Shown here in pieces: positions 1 to 8,244 of a stretch of 64,000 nt of DNA. The notes beneath the pieces are model-generated. The model was not told the origin of the DNA, searched no databases, and saw only the letters and a program-made list of their open reading frames with translations. A program made the translations under genes and the position numbers. The stretch's first letter is position 1; each line of letters opens with the position of its first letter. The stretch comes from Lentibacillus sp. Marseille-P4043 (lineage in GTDB: Bacteria > Bacillota > Bacilli > Bacillales > Amphibacillaceae). The stretch is from assembly GCF_900258515.1 (NCBI RefSeq), contig NZ_LT984884.1, positions 1,922,550 through 1,986,549 on the forward strand, written 5' to 3'.

Positions 1-2
1 TT

Positions 3-2117
3 CATTGCACGAAAAAAGGGAATGGGTACATGGAAGGCTCCACTCATATTGTAACGTGGGCATTAGGGCATTTGGTGACGCTTGCCGATCCGGAAGTATA
101 TGATGATAAATATAAAACATGGAAGCTTGATGATTTGCCAATGCTTCCTAATCATTTGAAATTGGTCGTGATGAAAAAAACAGGTAAACAGTTTAATGCA
201 GTGAAAACGCAACTAACTCGAAAAGATGTAGGCGAAATTGTCATTGCAACCGATGCAGGGCGTGAAGGAGAACTTGTTGCTCGTTGGATTATTGAAAAGG
301 CACGTGTTCATAAGCCTGTTAAGCGGTTATGGATTTCATCAGTGACAGATAAAGCAATTCGTGACGGATTTAAACATCTAAAGCCAGGTCGTAATTATGA
401 AAATCTATACGATGCCGCTGTAGCTCGGTCGGAAGCGGATTGGTATGTTGGATTGAACGCAACACGAGCATTGACAACGAAATTTAACGCCCAATTATCC
501 AGTGGACGTGTCCAAACACCAACACTAGCAATGATTACAGCGAGGGAAGAAGAAATTCGATCATTTAAACCGGAAAAATTTTATGGAATTGAGGCTAGTA
601 CTAGAAAAGGTTTTAAACTAACTTGGAAGGATGCGAAAAATAACAGCCGAACTTTTTCTAAAGAGAAAGCAGAAAAATTACTCACTGAACTGAAAAATAA
701 ACCGGCAACAGTTGTTAATGTTGATAAATCATATAAAAAGAAATTTGCACCACAGTTATACGACTTAACTGAATTGCAACAAGATGCAAACCGGATTTTC
801 AATTTTTCCGGAAAACAAACGTTGTCCCTCATGCAAAAATTATATGAACAGCATAAAGTGTTGACATATCCACGAACAGACTCACGGGTGATTTCGACGG
901 ACATTGTTCCTACATTAAAAGATCGTGTGAAAGCATGTGGGGTTGATCAATATGCCAAGGCTGCAGGGAAAGTGTTAAAACGCGATTTGAAGTTATCTAA
1001 ATCTGTAGTTGATAATGCCAAGGTTTCGGATCACCATGCTATTATTCCAACAGAGCAGCCGGTCATGTTAGCTGATCTAAATGACAAGGAACGAAAAATC
1101 TATGATCTTGTTGTGAAACGCTTTTTGGCAGTATTGTCAGATCCATATGAGTATGAGCAAACGACCATTGAAGCTCAGATAGGTAATGAACGTTTTACAG
1201 CGAAGGGCAAAATTGTTAAGAAACAAGGCTGGAAGGAAATTTATGACCGTAGTGTGACGGATGATTCAAATGATGACGCTGGTGATCAGCGCCTTCCTGT
1301 AATTGAAAAAGGAAATACGTTGTCAGATTTGCGTGTGATGATGACAAGCGGGGAAACGAAACCACCAGAGCGTTTCACGGAAGGTGCCTTACTACAGGCA
1401 ATGGAAAATCCTGTTCGCTATATGAGTAAGGACGAGAAACATTTGGCAGGTACAATCAATAAAACAGGTGGGCTTGGTACAGTTGCCACCCGGGCTGACA
1501 TTATTGAAAAGCTGTTCAACAGTCAATACATGGAAATGAAAGGAAAACATATCTTTATCACATCAAAAGGCCGACAGCTGCTTGATCTTGTGCCAGAAGA
1601 TTTGCGCTCCCCAGCATTAACTGCGGAATGGGAACAAAAGCTAAGTGCAATTGCTGAAGGAAAACTGAAGAAAGACCGCTTCATTGCTGAAATGAAAGGT
1701 TATGCCAAAGAGGTTGTGCACGAGATTAAAACAAGTGATGCAACATTTAAACACGACAATATGACAGGAACAAAATGTCCAGAGTGTGGCAAGCTCATGT
1801 TGGAGGTCAACAATAAACATGGACGCATGCTCGTTTGTCAAGATCGCTCGTGTGGACACAAGAAAAATATCGCTAAGCACACAAATGCCCGCTGCCCAAA
1901 TTGTCACAAGCGCATGGAATTACGCGGTGAAGGGGAAGGTCAAATGTTCACATGTAAATGTGGGCACAGGGAAAAACTTTCAACGTTTAATGAACGGAAA
2001 CAGCGTGAGAAGAAAAATAAAGTATCGAAAAAAGATGTCAATAAGTATTTGAAAAAACAAGATGATGGTTTTACAAATAATGCATTGGCTGAGCAACTGG
2101 CCAAGCTTAAAAAATAA
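3..2117 (+). CDS. topB: DNA topoisomerase III, 5'-truncated by the window edge
   Basis: Type IA topoisomerase that relaxes and decatenates DNA by single-strand passage. The frame is open from the first bases (reading HCTKKGNGYMEG), so the true start lies upstream and about 23 residues are missing, including the N-terminal part of the TOPRIM domain. The acidic TOPRIM motif TDAGREGEL is near nt 250. The active-site tyrosine is in TYPRTDSR at about nt 867. The C-terminus carries cysteine-rich zinc ribbons (CPECGK, CQDRSCG, CPNCHKRM, CKCGH) typical of the Bacillus TopB. The ATG at 30 is internal, not the start. A strong terminator follows, so the gene ends its transcription unit. Confidence 0.96.
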   Translation, partial: HCTKKGNGYMEGSTHIVTWALGHLVTLADPEVYDDKYKTWKLDDLPMLPNHLKLVVMKKTGKQFNAVKTQLTRKDVGEIVIATDAGREGELVARWIIEKARVHKPVKRLWISSVTDKAIRDGFKHLKPGRNYENLYDAAVARSEADWYVGLNATRALTTKFNAQLSSGRVQTPTLAMITAREEEIRSFKPEKFYGIEASTRKGFKLTWKDAKNNSRTFSKEKAEKLLTELKNKPATVVNVDKSYKKKFAPQLYDLTELQQDANRIFNFSGKQTLSLMQKLYEQHKVLTYPRTDSRVISTDIVPTLKDRVKACGVDQYAKAAGKVLKRDLKLSKSVVDNAKVSDHHAIIPTEQPVMLADLNDKERKIYDLVVKRFLAVLSDPYEYEQTTIEAQIGNERFTAKGKIVKKQGWKEIYDRSVTDDSNDDAGDQRLPVIEKGNTLSDLRVMMTSGETKPPERFTEGALLQAMENPVRYMSKDEKHLAGTINKTGGLGTVATRADIIEKLFNSQYMEMKGKHIFITSKGRQLLDLVPEDLRSPALTAEWEQKLSAIAEGKLKKDRFIAEMKGYAKEVVHEIKTSDATFKHDNMTGTKCPECGKLMLEVNNKHGRMLVCQDRSCGHKKNIAKHTNARCPNCHKRMELRGEGEGQMFTCKCGHREKLSTFNERKQREKKNKVSKKDVNKYLKKQDDGFTNNALAEQLAKLKK

Positions 2118-2126
2118 GATAGAAGG

Positions 2127-2154
2127 ATCCTCTGCGTTTGCAGGGGATTTTTTT
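2127..2154 (+). terminator. Intrinsic terminator of topB
   Basis: ATCCTCTGC pairs with GCAGGGGAT (one G-T pair) around a four-base loop and is followed by seven T residues, ten bases after the topB stop codon. Confidence 0.9.
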
Positions 2155-2204
2155 ATGTATCCACTTATACATAATTCACTATATTCAAAATATAATATAG
2201 ACAA

Positions 2205-2227
2205 GTGATAATAGGAAGCATTATCAC
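2205..2227. promoter_or_regulatory. Palindromic operator, Fur-box-like
   Basis: GTGATAAT and ATTATCAC form a perfect inverted repeat with a 7-base spacer. The outer hexamers GATAAT and ATTATC sit exactly as in the 19-bp Fur consensus, but the centre (AGGAAGC) does not match it. It lies just downstream of a TATAAT at 2191-2196 and upstream of the antiporter ribosome binding site, a position suited to repression. The regulator is inferred; another metal regulator is possible. Confidence 0.45.
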
Positions 2228-2265
2228 CTGGTATTAAAATTTGGGGAGATTGGAGGGGAGAAGAG

Positions 2266-3741
2266 ATGTCGAATAGTCAAGAAGAATTGGCGCGCGCCAC
2301 TGGAACGAAGCGAATTGATAAGTTAGATTTTCATACTGGTGCTTTTGGTGCTGCTGTTCCATTGATATTTTTTGTTGTCTGGGCAATCACAACAAGTGTT
2401 TTGCAAATGTCGTCGGAAATTGGACTGGTAATGGGTGCGGTTCTCGGGCTGACACTTGGATTATTTTTTTGTAAGAGTAAATGGGCAGATTATGCGCAAG
2501 GTTTGTTCGATGGTTTAGCTCAACCGGTTGGGGTCATTGCAATGGTAGCGTGGTTTTACGCTGGTATGTTTGCACAAATACTGCAGGTTGGCGGATTAGT
2601 TGAAGGACTTGTCTGGATTGGAGCTGTAACTGGATTAGAAGGTGGACTATTTGTTGCATTAACCTTTTTACTAGCATCAACATTTTCAACTGCGGTTGGT
2701 ACTGGCTATGGTACAACGGTAGCTTTCTGTACGTTAATGTATCCAGCTGGAATTGCGGTTGGTGCTGATCCCGTAATGCTTTTTGCAGCTATTTTAGCCG
2801 GTGCTGTTTTTGGGGATAACTTGGCACCAGTATCGGATACAACCATTGTTTCTGCTACGACACAGGATGCCGATGTACCTGGTGTAGTGAGAAGTCGTTT
2901 CAAGTATGCAATTGTCGCTGCAATCCCTGCAGTCATTCTATTTGCTATTTTTGGCGGAGGTGGAACGGTAGAAGCAGATCAGGCGGCATTGACCGCAATG
3001 ATTGACTCGACAAATCCAAGTGGGTTGATCATGTTGGTGCCGTTTGCTATTGTTCTTATTCTTGCATTAACAGGGCAGCATTTGATCACATCATTGACAT
3101 GGGGAATAGTGGCTGCTGTACCACTAATACTGCTGTTTAATTTAGGAAAGATTGGCGATATTATTAGTTTCAACCCGGATTCCGATGCGATTGTTGAAGG
3201 TGCTTTAATTGATGGTATTGCCGGGTATATTAATATGGCCATTCTTATCCTTTTAATTGTTGCCGCAGCTCATTTATTACGTTTAGGCGGGACAATGGAA
3301 GCTATTACTAGAGGCTTGGTGAAATGGATTAAAAATTCTATTCGTCGTGCTGAACTTGCCATTTGGGCGATCGTTGCTCTCTTGAACAGTGCGATTACGA
3401 TTAACACAGCAGCGGAAATTGCTGCAGCACCTTTCGTTAAAGAACTTGGTGAAAAATATAAAATTCACCGCTACCGACGAGCAAACATGCTTGATGCGGT
3501 AACATCAGCACTAGGATATATTTTCCCTTGGGGAGCACCAGTTTTATTGGGATGGTCAACGATCAAACTTATGCAAGAGACATATTCGTGGTTGCCGGTT
3601 GTAGAACCCACTGCTGTGTTCCCGTTCGTTTTCCAAGGTTGGTTCCTTGTAGTTGTCATGTTGATTGCTGCAATAACAGGCTGGGGACTACGTTATCAAG
3701 GGAAAAATGGAGAAGAATTGAAAGAGCAGCCGAAAGAATAG
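2266..3741 (+). CDS. NhaC-family Na+/H+ antiporter
   Basis: Integral membrane protein of 491 aa with about 11-12 hydrophobic segments. It belongs to the NhaC family, which exchanges cytoplasmic Na+ (in some members with organic anions) for protons. The family signature GDNLAPVSDTT is present near residue 185, where other NhaC proteins have GDKxSPLSDTT. A ribosome binding site (GGAGGGGAG) precedes the ATG. It is transcribed alone, between the topB terminator and a bidirectional terminator. A Fur-like palindrome lies in the leader. The exact substrate (Na+, Li+ or a carboxylate/amino acid exchange) cannot be told from sequence. Confidence 0.85.
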   Translation: MSNSQEELARATGTKRIDKLDFHTGAFGAAVPLIFFVVWAITTSVLQMSSEIGLVMGAVLGLTLGLFFCKSKWADYAQGLFDGLAQPVGVIAMVAWFYAGMFAQILQVGGLVEGLVWIGAVTGLEGGLFVALTFLLASTFSTAVGTGYGTTVAFCTLMYPAGIAVGADPVMLFAAILAGAVFGDNLAPVSDTTIVSATTQDADVPGVVRSRFKYAIVAAIPAVILFAIFGGGGTVEADQAALTAMIDSTNPSGLIMLVPFAIVLILALTGQHLITSLTWGIVAAVPLILLFNLGKIGDIISFNPDSDAIVEGALIDGIAGYINMAILILLIVAAAHLLRLGGTMEAITRGLVKWIKNSIRRAELAIWAIVALLNSAITINTAAEIAAAPFVKELGEKYKIHRYRRANMLDAVTSALGYIFPWGAPVLLGWSTIKLMQETYSWLPVVEPTAVFPFVFQGWFLVVVMLIAAITGWGLRYQGKNGEELKEQPKE

Positions 3742-3767
3742 ATCGTTGTTTTGAGGCTAAAAGTGAA

Positions 3768-3808
3768 AACGAATGAAGAACTTGTTACATGTTCTTCATT
3801 CGTTTTTT
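3768..3808. terminator. Bidirectional terminator between nhaC-like gene and yyaL
   Basis: A perfect 14-bp stem, AACGAATGAAGAAC paired with GTTCTTCATTCGTT, is flanked by T residues on the plus strand and a shorter T-run on the minus strand. It lies between two convergent genes. Confidence 0.92.
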
Positions 3809-3812
3809 GTTG

Positions 3813-5885
3813 TTAATCTACATCTCGCCAATCTGTTATATTTCGCAATGCTTCTTCCATATCTGTCGTTGGTTGCTGGCAAGCAAAATTTTCACAAACG
3901 TAGACTGTTGTTTTGTCATCTATTTGTTTGTACGCGGTGGCAAACGGTGCTATTTCAGCAAACCCTTCCGCCGTTTCACCTGCTAATATTGTGACAGTGG
4001 GGAGAAATTGCTTCTGAAGTCGTGTTAACAGTTTCACTCGACCGGGGTCATTTTCCGCACCGAGTATGACCACTTCTTTTGTCGGATTTTCGGTTAACAA
4101 GAGACTTTGCAGGAATTGTGTACTACCAGGCGCATGCCGTTCAATATCATCATAAAACGTGGCGTACATTTCTTCCGTCTTATCAAGGTAGTTTGTCTCC
4201 CCCGTTAAAAACCCGATCCGAACAAGCATCATCGCTGCAACACTATTTCCCGATGGTAAGGCACCATCATAAATTTCTTTTTCACGTGAAATTAGTTGCT
4301 CACTATCATTTCCATTAAAGAAAAACCCGCCATTTTCCTTGTCCCAGAATAAGTCGATCATGTCATCAGCAAGGTTTTGCGCCTTTTGTAAGTAATCCAA
4401 TGAAAATGTTGCGTCATACAACTCGATATAGGCCCATAATAGAAAGGCATAATCATCGATGTAGCCATTGTATTTCACTTCGCCATCGCGATAACGTGCC
4501 TTTAACCGATCATCTTGGAAAAGTTTGTCCTCAATAAATGTGATTGCCCTTTCCGCTTTTGATATATACTGCTTTTCGTCAAAAACTTTGCCTGCTTTGG
4601 CTAATGCAGCAATCATTAAACCATTCCAAGAAGTTAAAATTTTATCATCAACGTGTGGGTAAACCCTTTTTTCACGCATCTCTAAAAGTGATTCCCGAGC
4701 TTGTTCTAATTCGTTTTGCAATGATTCATAGCTAAGGTTATTCTCTCGGGCAAATTCCTTAACATTGGTGTTGATTAAGTTCGGAATATTTTTCCCTTCA
4801 AAATTTCCATAAGGTGTCAGGTTATAAACAGCAGCGTATAAATCGCCAAGGTCCTCACCAAGTACATCAAATATTTCTTCGTACTCCCACACATAATATT
4901 TTCCTTCTTCACCTTCTGCATCCGCATCGATTGCAGAATAAAATGCACCCTCCGAACTCGTCATTTCCCTTTCGATGAACGCAATGATTTGTTCCGCAAT
5001 CTTTTTATAAAATGGATCCTGTGTAATCTGAAAACATTCGGTAAATGTCATTAACAGAAGCGCATTATCATAAAGCATTTTTTCAAAGTGGGGGACAAGC
5101 CATGCCCGATCTGTCGAATATCGGGAAAAACCAAAGCCGACATGATCATAAATCCCACCATCTGCCATGGAATGCAATGTTTTTTCGACCATGTCAAGTT
5201 CTGCTTTATTTTTTGTAAAATGATAGTAACGCATTAAAAATAGCAAATTCTGAGGAGCGGGAAATTTTGGTGCCGCCCCAAATCCACCGTATTCCATATC
5301 AAACATCCTGCCGAGTTGATCATACGCCTCCTCTGTGCTAGCTAATGTCAGGCGCTTATCACTTTTCGCAGCTACACTTTTTTGTAATGCATCCGTCACA
5401 CTTTCCGTTACTTCTTGAATATGTGCCGGATCGTTCGTATACTTTTGTTGGAGCTGGGTAAGTGCCTCCATAAGACCAGGCCTGCCGTATTTGCTTTCTT
5501 TAGGAAAATAAGTTCCAGCATAAAACGGAATTTTATCTGGTGTCATAAAAATGGTAAGCGGCCAACCACCTTGACCGGTCATCATTTGGCATACTTTCAT
5601 ATAAACCGAATCAACATCAGGACGCTCTTCACGATCGACTTTTATTGCGATATAATGTTCGTTTAACATAGCTGCAACTTCATCATCTTCAAATGATTCG
5701 TGGGCCATGACATGACACCAATGACAAGTTGAGTAGCCGATAGAAAGGAAGATTGGTTTGTTTTCACTTTTAGCTTGTTCAAATGCTTCTTCACTCCAAG
5801 GATACCAGTTAACTGGATTATGAGCGTGCTGGAGTAGGTATGGGGATTTTTCATGGATTAATTGATTAAGATTATTATATTGCAT
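3813..5885 (-). CDS. yyaL: YyaL, thioredoxin-like/six-hairpin (DUF255) protein
   Basis: Cytoplasmic protein of 690 aa, the usual length for the YyaL/SPATA20 family. The N-terminal 165 residues form a thioredoxin-like domain with the family motif CHWCH (Cys54, Cys57). The remainder resembles an (alpha/alpha)6 glycosidase or epimerase-like barrel (for example [24 protein letters not shown] near residue 250, quoted in part). The biochemical role of the family is not settled. A ribosome binding site (AGGAGAAAGAGG) precedes the ATG at 5885. The gene is monocistronic. A decayed copy of its first codons lies about 1.5 kb upstream at 7313-7447. Confidence 0.93.
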   Translation of the reverse strand: MQYNNLNQLIHEKSPYLLQHAHNPVNWYPWSEEAFEQAKSENKPIFLSIGYSTCHWCHVMAHESFEDDEVAAMLNEHYIAIKVDREERPDVDSVYMKVCQMMTGQGGWPLTIFMTPDKIPFYAGTYFPKESKYGRPGLMEALTQLQQKYTNDPAHIQEVTESVTDALQKSVAAKSDKRLTLASTEEAYDQLGRMFDMEYGGFGAAPKFPAPQNLLFLMRYYHFTKNKAELDMVEKTLHSMADGGIYDHVGFGFSRYSTDRAWLVPHFEKMLYDNALLLMTFTECFQITQDPFYKKIAEQIIAFIEREMTSSEGAFYSAIDADAEGEEGKYYVWEYEEIFDVLGEDLGDLYAAVYNLTPYGNFEGKNIPNLINTNVKEFARENNLSYESLQNELEQARESLLEMREKRVYPHVDDKILTSWNGLMIAALAKAGKVFDEKQYISKAERAITFIEDKLFQDDRLKARYRDGEVKYNGYIDDYAFLLWAYIELYDATFSLDYLQKAQNLADDMIDLFWDKENGGFFFNGNDSEQLISREKEIYDGALPSGNSVAAMMLVRIGFLTGETNYLDKTEEMYATFYDDIERHAPGSTQFLQSLLLTENPTKEVVILGAENDPGRVKLLTRLQKQFLPTVTILAGETAEGFAEIAPFATAYKQIDDKTTVYVCENFACQQPTTDMEEALRNITDWRDVD

Positions 5886-6227
5886 ACGCTTTAGCCTCTT
5901 TCTCCTATATATTTCACATTAATAATTATTACCAAGTGAATGAATTATAATGTAACATAGTGGGAACTGCATGATGATTTCGACCTTACTTTGGGGATTA
6001 TTAAATAAGTAACTTTACAATTCAAACCTACTATCTAAAAAAATAGAATCGTTTTGAATAAAATTTCTGGAAGTAAAATCTCCTTTAAATTGTATACTTG
6101 AGGTATTGACTATTTAAGTAATTGGTAAGTTTTTTATAGAATTTTTCCGTTGTCTTTACTGTTGTTAACTAATACCTAATTTTCAATGATGTGTGCATAA
6201 TCATTAAGATGTTTTAAATCTGGATAT
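5886..6227. other. AT-rich intergenic region
   Basis: This gap holds the yyaL leader on the minus strand. No reading frame with a ribosome binding site, repeat or RNA fold was recognised in the rest. Confidence 0.5.
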
Positions 6228-6268
6228 AAAAATAAAAGAGAGTCTATTATTAAGAAAATTAGACTCTC
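6228..6268 (-). terminator. Intrinsic terminator of the acetyltransferase operon
   Basis: Read on the minus strand, GAGAGTCTA pairs with TAGACTCTC and is followed by TTTTATTTTT, just after the stop codon of the gene ending at 6283. Confidence 0.85.
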
Positions 6269-6282
6269 CTTCATTTTTATAT

Positions 6283-6534
6283 TTATCGAACTAAAAAGCG
6301 TTCCATTTCTGTTTCACTCAATTCTACGGGAGTGATTCCATTTTTTTTACAATAATCATGTAAAGCACGAACCTTTACTCGTGGTTCATTAGAAGGATGT
6401 GGTATAGCGAAAACACCATCTGGAAAATTATTATCAAATTTTTTCATTTGACTTATCATTTCCTTTTCACCGACCTTTTTTATATTATACCCTGTTTCTG
6501 TCGGGATTAAAACATCAATTACTTTTTCCACCAC
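6283..6534 (-). CDS. Small protein of unknown function, partner of the acetyltransferase
   Basis: An 83-aa soluble, charged protein with no signal peptide or membrane segment. It starts inside the end of the preceding acetyltransferase frame (16-base overlap), which indicates a two-gene operon with translational coupling. The ribosome binding site is within the upstream gene. The C-terminal half (near RALHDYCKKNG and ETEMERFLV) looks like a conserved bacillar hypothetical family. I do not recognise a function. Pairing with a GNAT gene recalls toxin-antitoxin modules, but the gene order here (GNAT first) is the reverse of the common one, so this remains a guess. Confidence 0.7.
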   Translation of the reverse strand: MVEKVIDVLIPTETGYNIKKVGEKEMISQMKKFDNNFPDGVFAIPHPSNEPRVKVRALHDYCKKNGITPVELSETEMERFLVR

Positions 6535-7045
6535 TTAACACCTCCCGAAAAATATTGTTTTGCTAAATCTAGCGCCACGTTATCTGCAATCATCATATTC
6601 TGTCCATAGGTAGAGACAGCACCTAAGTCCTGATAAAAGTCTATTTTAGAAGTTTTTGAAGTTAATTCAACAAAACCTTCTAGTCCTTTATCTAAACTAT
6701 ACTGACATGCAAAAGCAACCAAACATCTGCCTACCCCAATATATTTCCGATTAACATTTTCTCTTTTGTTCACCAATTTTTTATTATGCGGAGCTGATTC
6801 TATAATCTCTAGATCAACACAGCGAAAAGCTTCATCATAATTAGGTTTTAGGGCAATTAAACCTTGAATCATATCTGGGTATTCTTCTGTAACAATACCG
6901 TAAATTTCAAAGGAATGCGTTAAAGTTTTCAACCAATTAAAAGCCCAATTACCTTTAGGTGAATATTTTTTTCAATGATTTCGTTACGTTCGACTTTTTT
7001 AAAGTAACAATCTACTAACAGATTTGTTTCCACATTAACAATCAT
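6519..7045 (-). pseudogene. GNAT-like acetyltransferase, split by a frameshift in an A-run
   Basis: The 3' part (from about 6932 to 6519) encodes 137 aa with a GNAT acetyl-CoA-binding segment, GVGRCLVAFACQYSLDKG, then FYQDLGA. It has no convincing start of its own. An upstream frame begins with ATG at 7045 (MIVNVETNLLVDCYFKKVER) and reads into a run of seven A (minus strand; 6966-6972). Adding one base there joins the two into one protein of about 175 aa continuing KKYSPKGNWAFNWLKTLTHS. The break could be a real inactivating deletion, a sequencing error in a homopolymer, or a site of transcript or ribosome slippage. The downstream small gene overlaps its end. Confidence 0.7.
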
Positions 7046-7312
7046 TATTAAATCTCTTTTCTATTATTCTATATTTATTGTAACATATTGTTAGAATATT
7101 ACGTATGAAGTTTTATGAGAGTTCTTATAAAATAAGAATTTAGACTATGTGTAAAAATTTATACAGAAAGTTATTCGCGAGGTTATTTTGATTTGATAGG
7201 TTAGCATTTGGCAAAGAGTTATATCTATAACAATAAATTAAAGTGTTGTAAAAGGGGCATTTCATAATACAATAAAACTATGAATTTTGGAGATAAATCA
7301 TCGGGGATGATT

Positions 7313-7447
7313 ATACAAATGTGCCATTAATGGGCAAGTTAAGTAGCCAATCGAAAGAAAAATAGGTTTATTTCCACGTTTCGTTTTTTCAAATGCTTCC
7401 TCACCCAATGGATACCAATTAACTGGGTTATAGGCATGTAAATAGCG
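7313..7447 (-). pseudogene. Decayed duplicate of the 5' part of yyaL
   Basis: The minus strand reads [20 protein letters not shown], then [17 protein letters not shown] and MAH. This matches residues about 17-61 of the intact YyaL encoded at 3813-5885 ([31 protein letters not shown]). The CHWCH motif is destroyed and no start or remainder of the gene is present. It is a relic of a second yyaL copy or of a duplication whose remainder was deleted. Confidence 0.8.
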
Positions 7448-7504
7448 CACAGATAGTTTTCATAAATTTCTTAAGGTCATAACTTATATGAAGGAGAGGG
7501 TAAT

Positions 7505-7804
7505 ATTAAAGATGCAAGAAAATTCATTAAATTCATTTTTGGTGAAAGTAGAAATGATCTTGCTTTTTTAATCACATTTGTTATTGCACTCCCCATAGCG
7601 GTCGTAATTTTTAAACAAATTGAATTTGCTCCTTTTTATAGAGGGGTTTTGTTACTTATTCCAATCATCCTAGTATTATGGGTGGCTTTCAGGGGAATGG
7701 AACATGTTATTAAAAAATTATTGGGGAGAAAAAATATTCAAGTTAAGAGTGGGTACTTATATTTGGTAATTTTTATTACTGCGGGTGTAGCGTCATTACT
7801 ATGA
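7505..7804 (+). CDS. Small membrane protein with no standard start codon
   Basis: A frame of 99 codons encodes three hydrophobic segments (LAFLITFVIALPIAVVIF, VLLLIPIILVLWVAF and YLVIFITAGVASLL) joined by basic loops, so a small inner-membrane protein is likely. No ATG, GTG or TTG lies at the right place. A good ribosome binding site (AAGGAGAGG, 7490-7498) points at ATT at 7505, a rare start codon. The other explanation is that the start was lost and the gene is a relic, which fits the decayed yyaL fragment next to it. Family not recognised. Confidence 0.5.
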   Translation: MKDARKFIKFIFGESRNDLAFLITFVIALPIAVVIFKQIEFAPFYRGVLLLIPIILVLWVAFRGMEHVIKKLLGRKNIQVKSGYLYLVIFITAGVASLL

Positions 7805-7850
7805 ATAAGTATGAAGCATAAATATATCCCGTCTTATAGTCCTTTTCATA

Positions 7851-7894
7851 ACGGCTTAAAAAAGACTACATGTCCACTCTCCAAGTTAAGCCGT
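7851..7894. repeat. Inverted repeat
   Basis: ACGGCTTAA and TTAAGCCGT form a perfect 9-bp inverted repeat around a 26-base loop. There is a TTTTT further downstream at about 7902, so it may end the transcript of the small membrane protein, but the spacing is loose. Confidence 0.4.
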
Positions 7895-7942
7895 GTCATG
7901 GATTTTTGTAGGTGTCCAATATGTAAAAAAACCACAATTCCA

Positions 7943-7971
7943 TTGACGTCTTGATTCAAACTTGATATTAT
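7943..7971 (+). promoter_or_regulatory. Sigma-A promoter of pbuG
   Basis: TTGACG (7943-7948) and TATTAT (7966-7971) are separated by 17 bases and lie about 30 bases upstream of the riboswitch aptamer. Confidence 0.8.
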
Positions 7972-8002
7972 TTTTCTATTGTTTTAAAAAAGAATAGTTA
8001 TA

Positions 8003-8143
8003 CCTTGTATAAGTTCAAGAATATGGCTTGAACGTTTCTACCAGCTACCCTAAATAGCTTGTCTACAAGGAATGGGAAATAGATGATATTTTTTATTCCT
8101 TTTGCAGATAAAACTTTGGCATGCTTGTGGCCAAAGTTTTTTT
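8003..8143 (+). promoter_or_regulatory. Guanine riboswitch (aptamer plus terminator) controlling pbuG
   Basis: The aptamer (8003-8070) has the P1 stem CCTTGTA/CTACAAGG, the conserved ATATGG and GTTTCTACC segments, and the paired P2 and P3 arms of the purine riboswitch class. The base that selects the ligand is C (in GTCTACAAG), so the ligand is guanine or hypoxanthine rather than adenine. The expression platform is a strong terminator at 8110-8143: AAAACTTTGGC pairs with GCCAAAGTTTT, followed by T residues. Purine binding should favour termination and switch off the permease. Confidence 0.95.
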
Positions 8144-8244
8144 ATATCTCGTGGAAATAATAAAATGGAATGGCTGTGGCAACCTAACTACGGAATCATT
8201 CGCGTCTATTCTTCAATTTAGCAGAATAGGGAGATACGAACATC

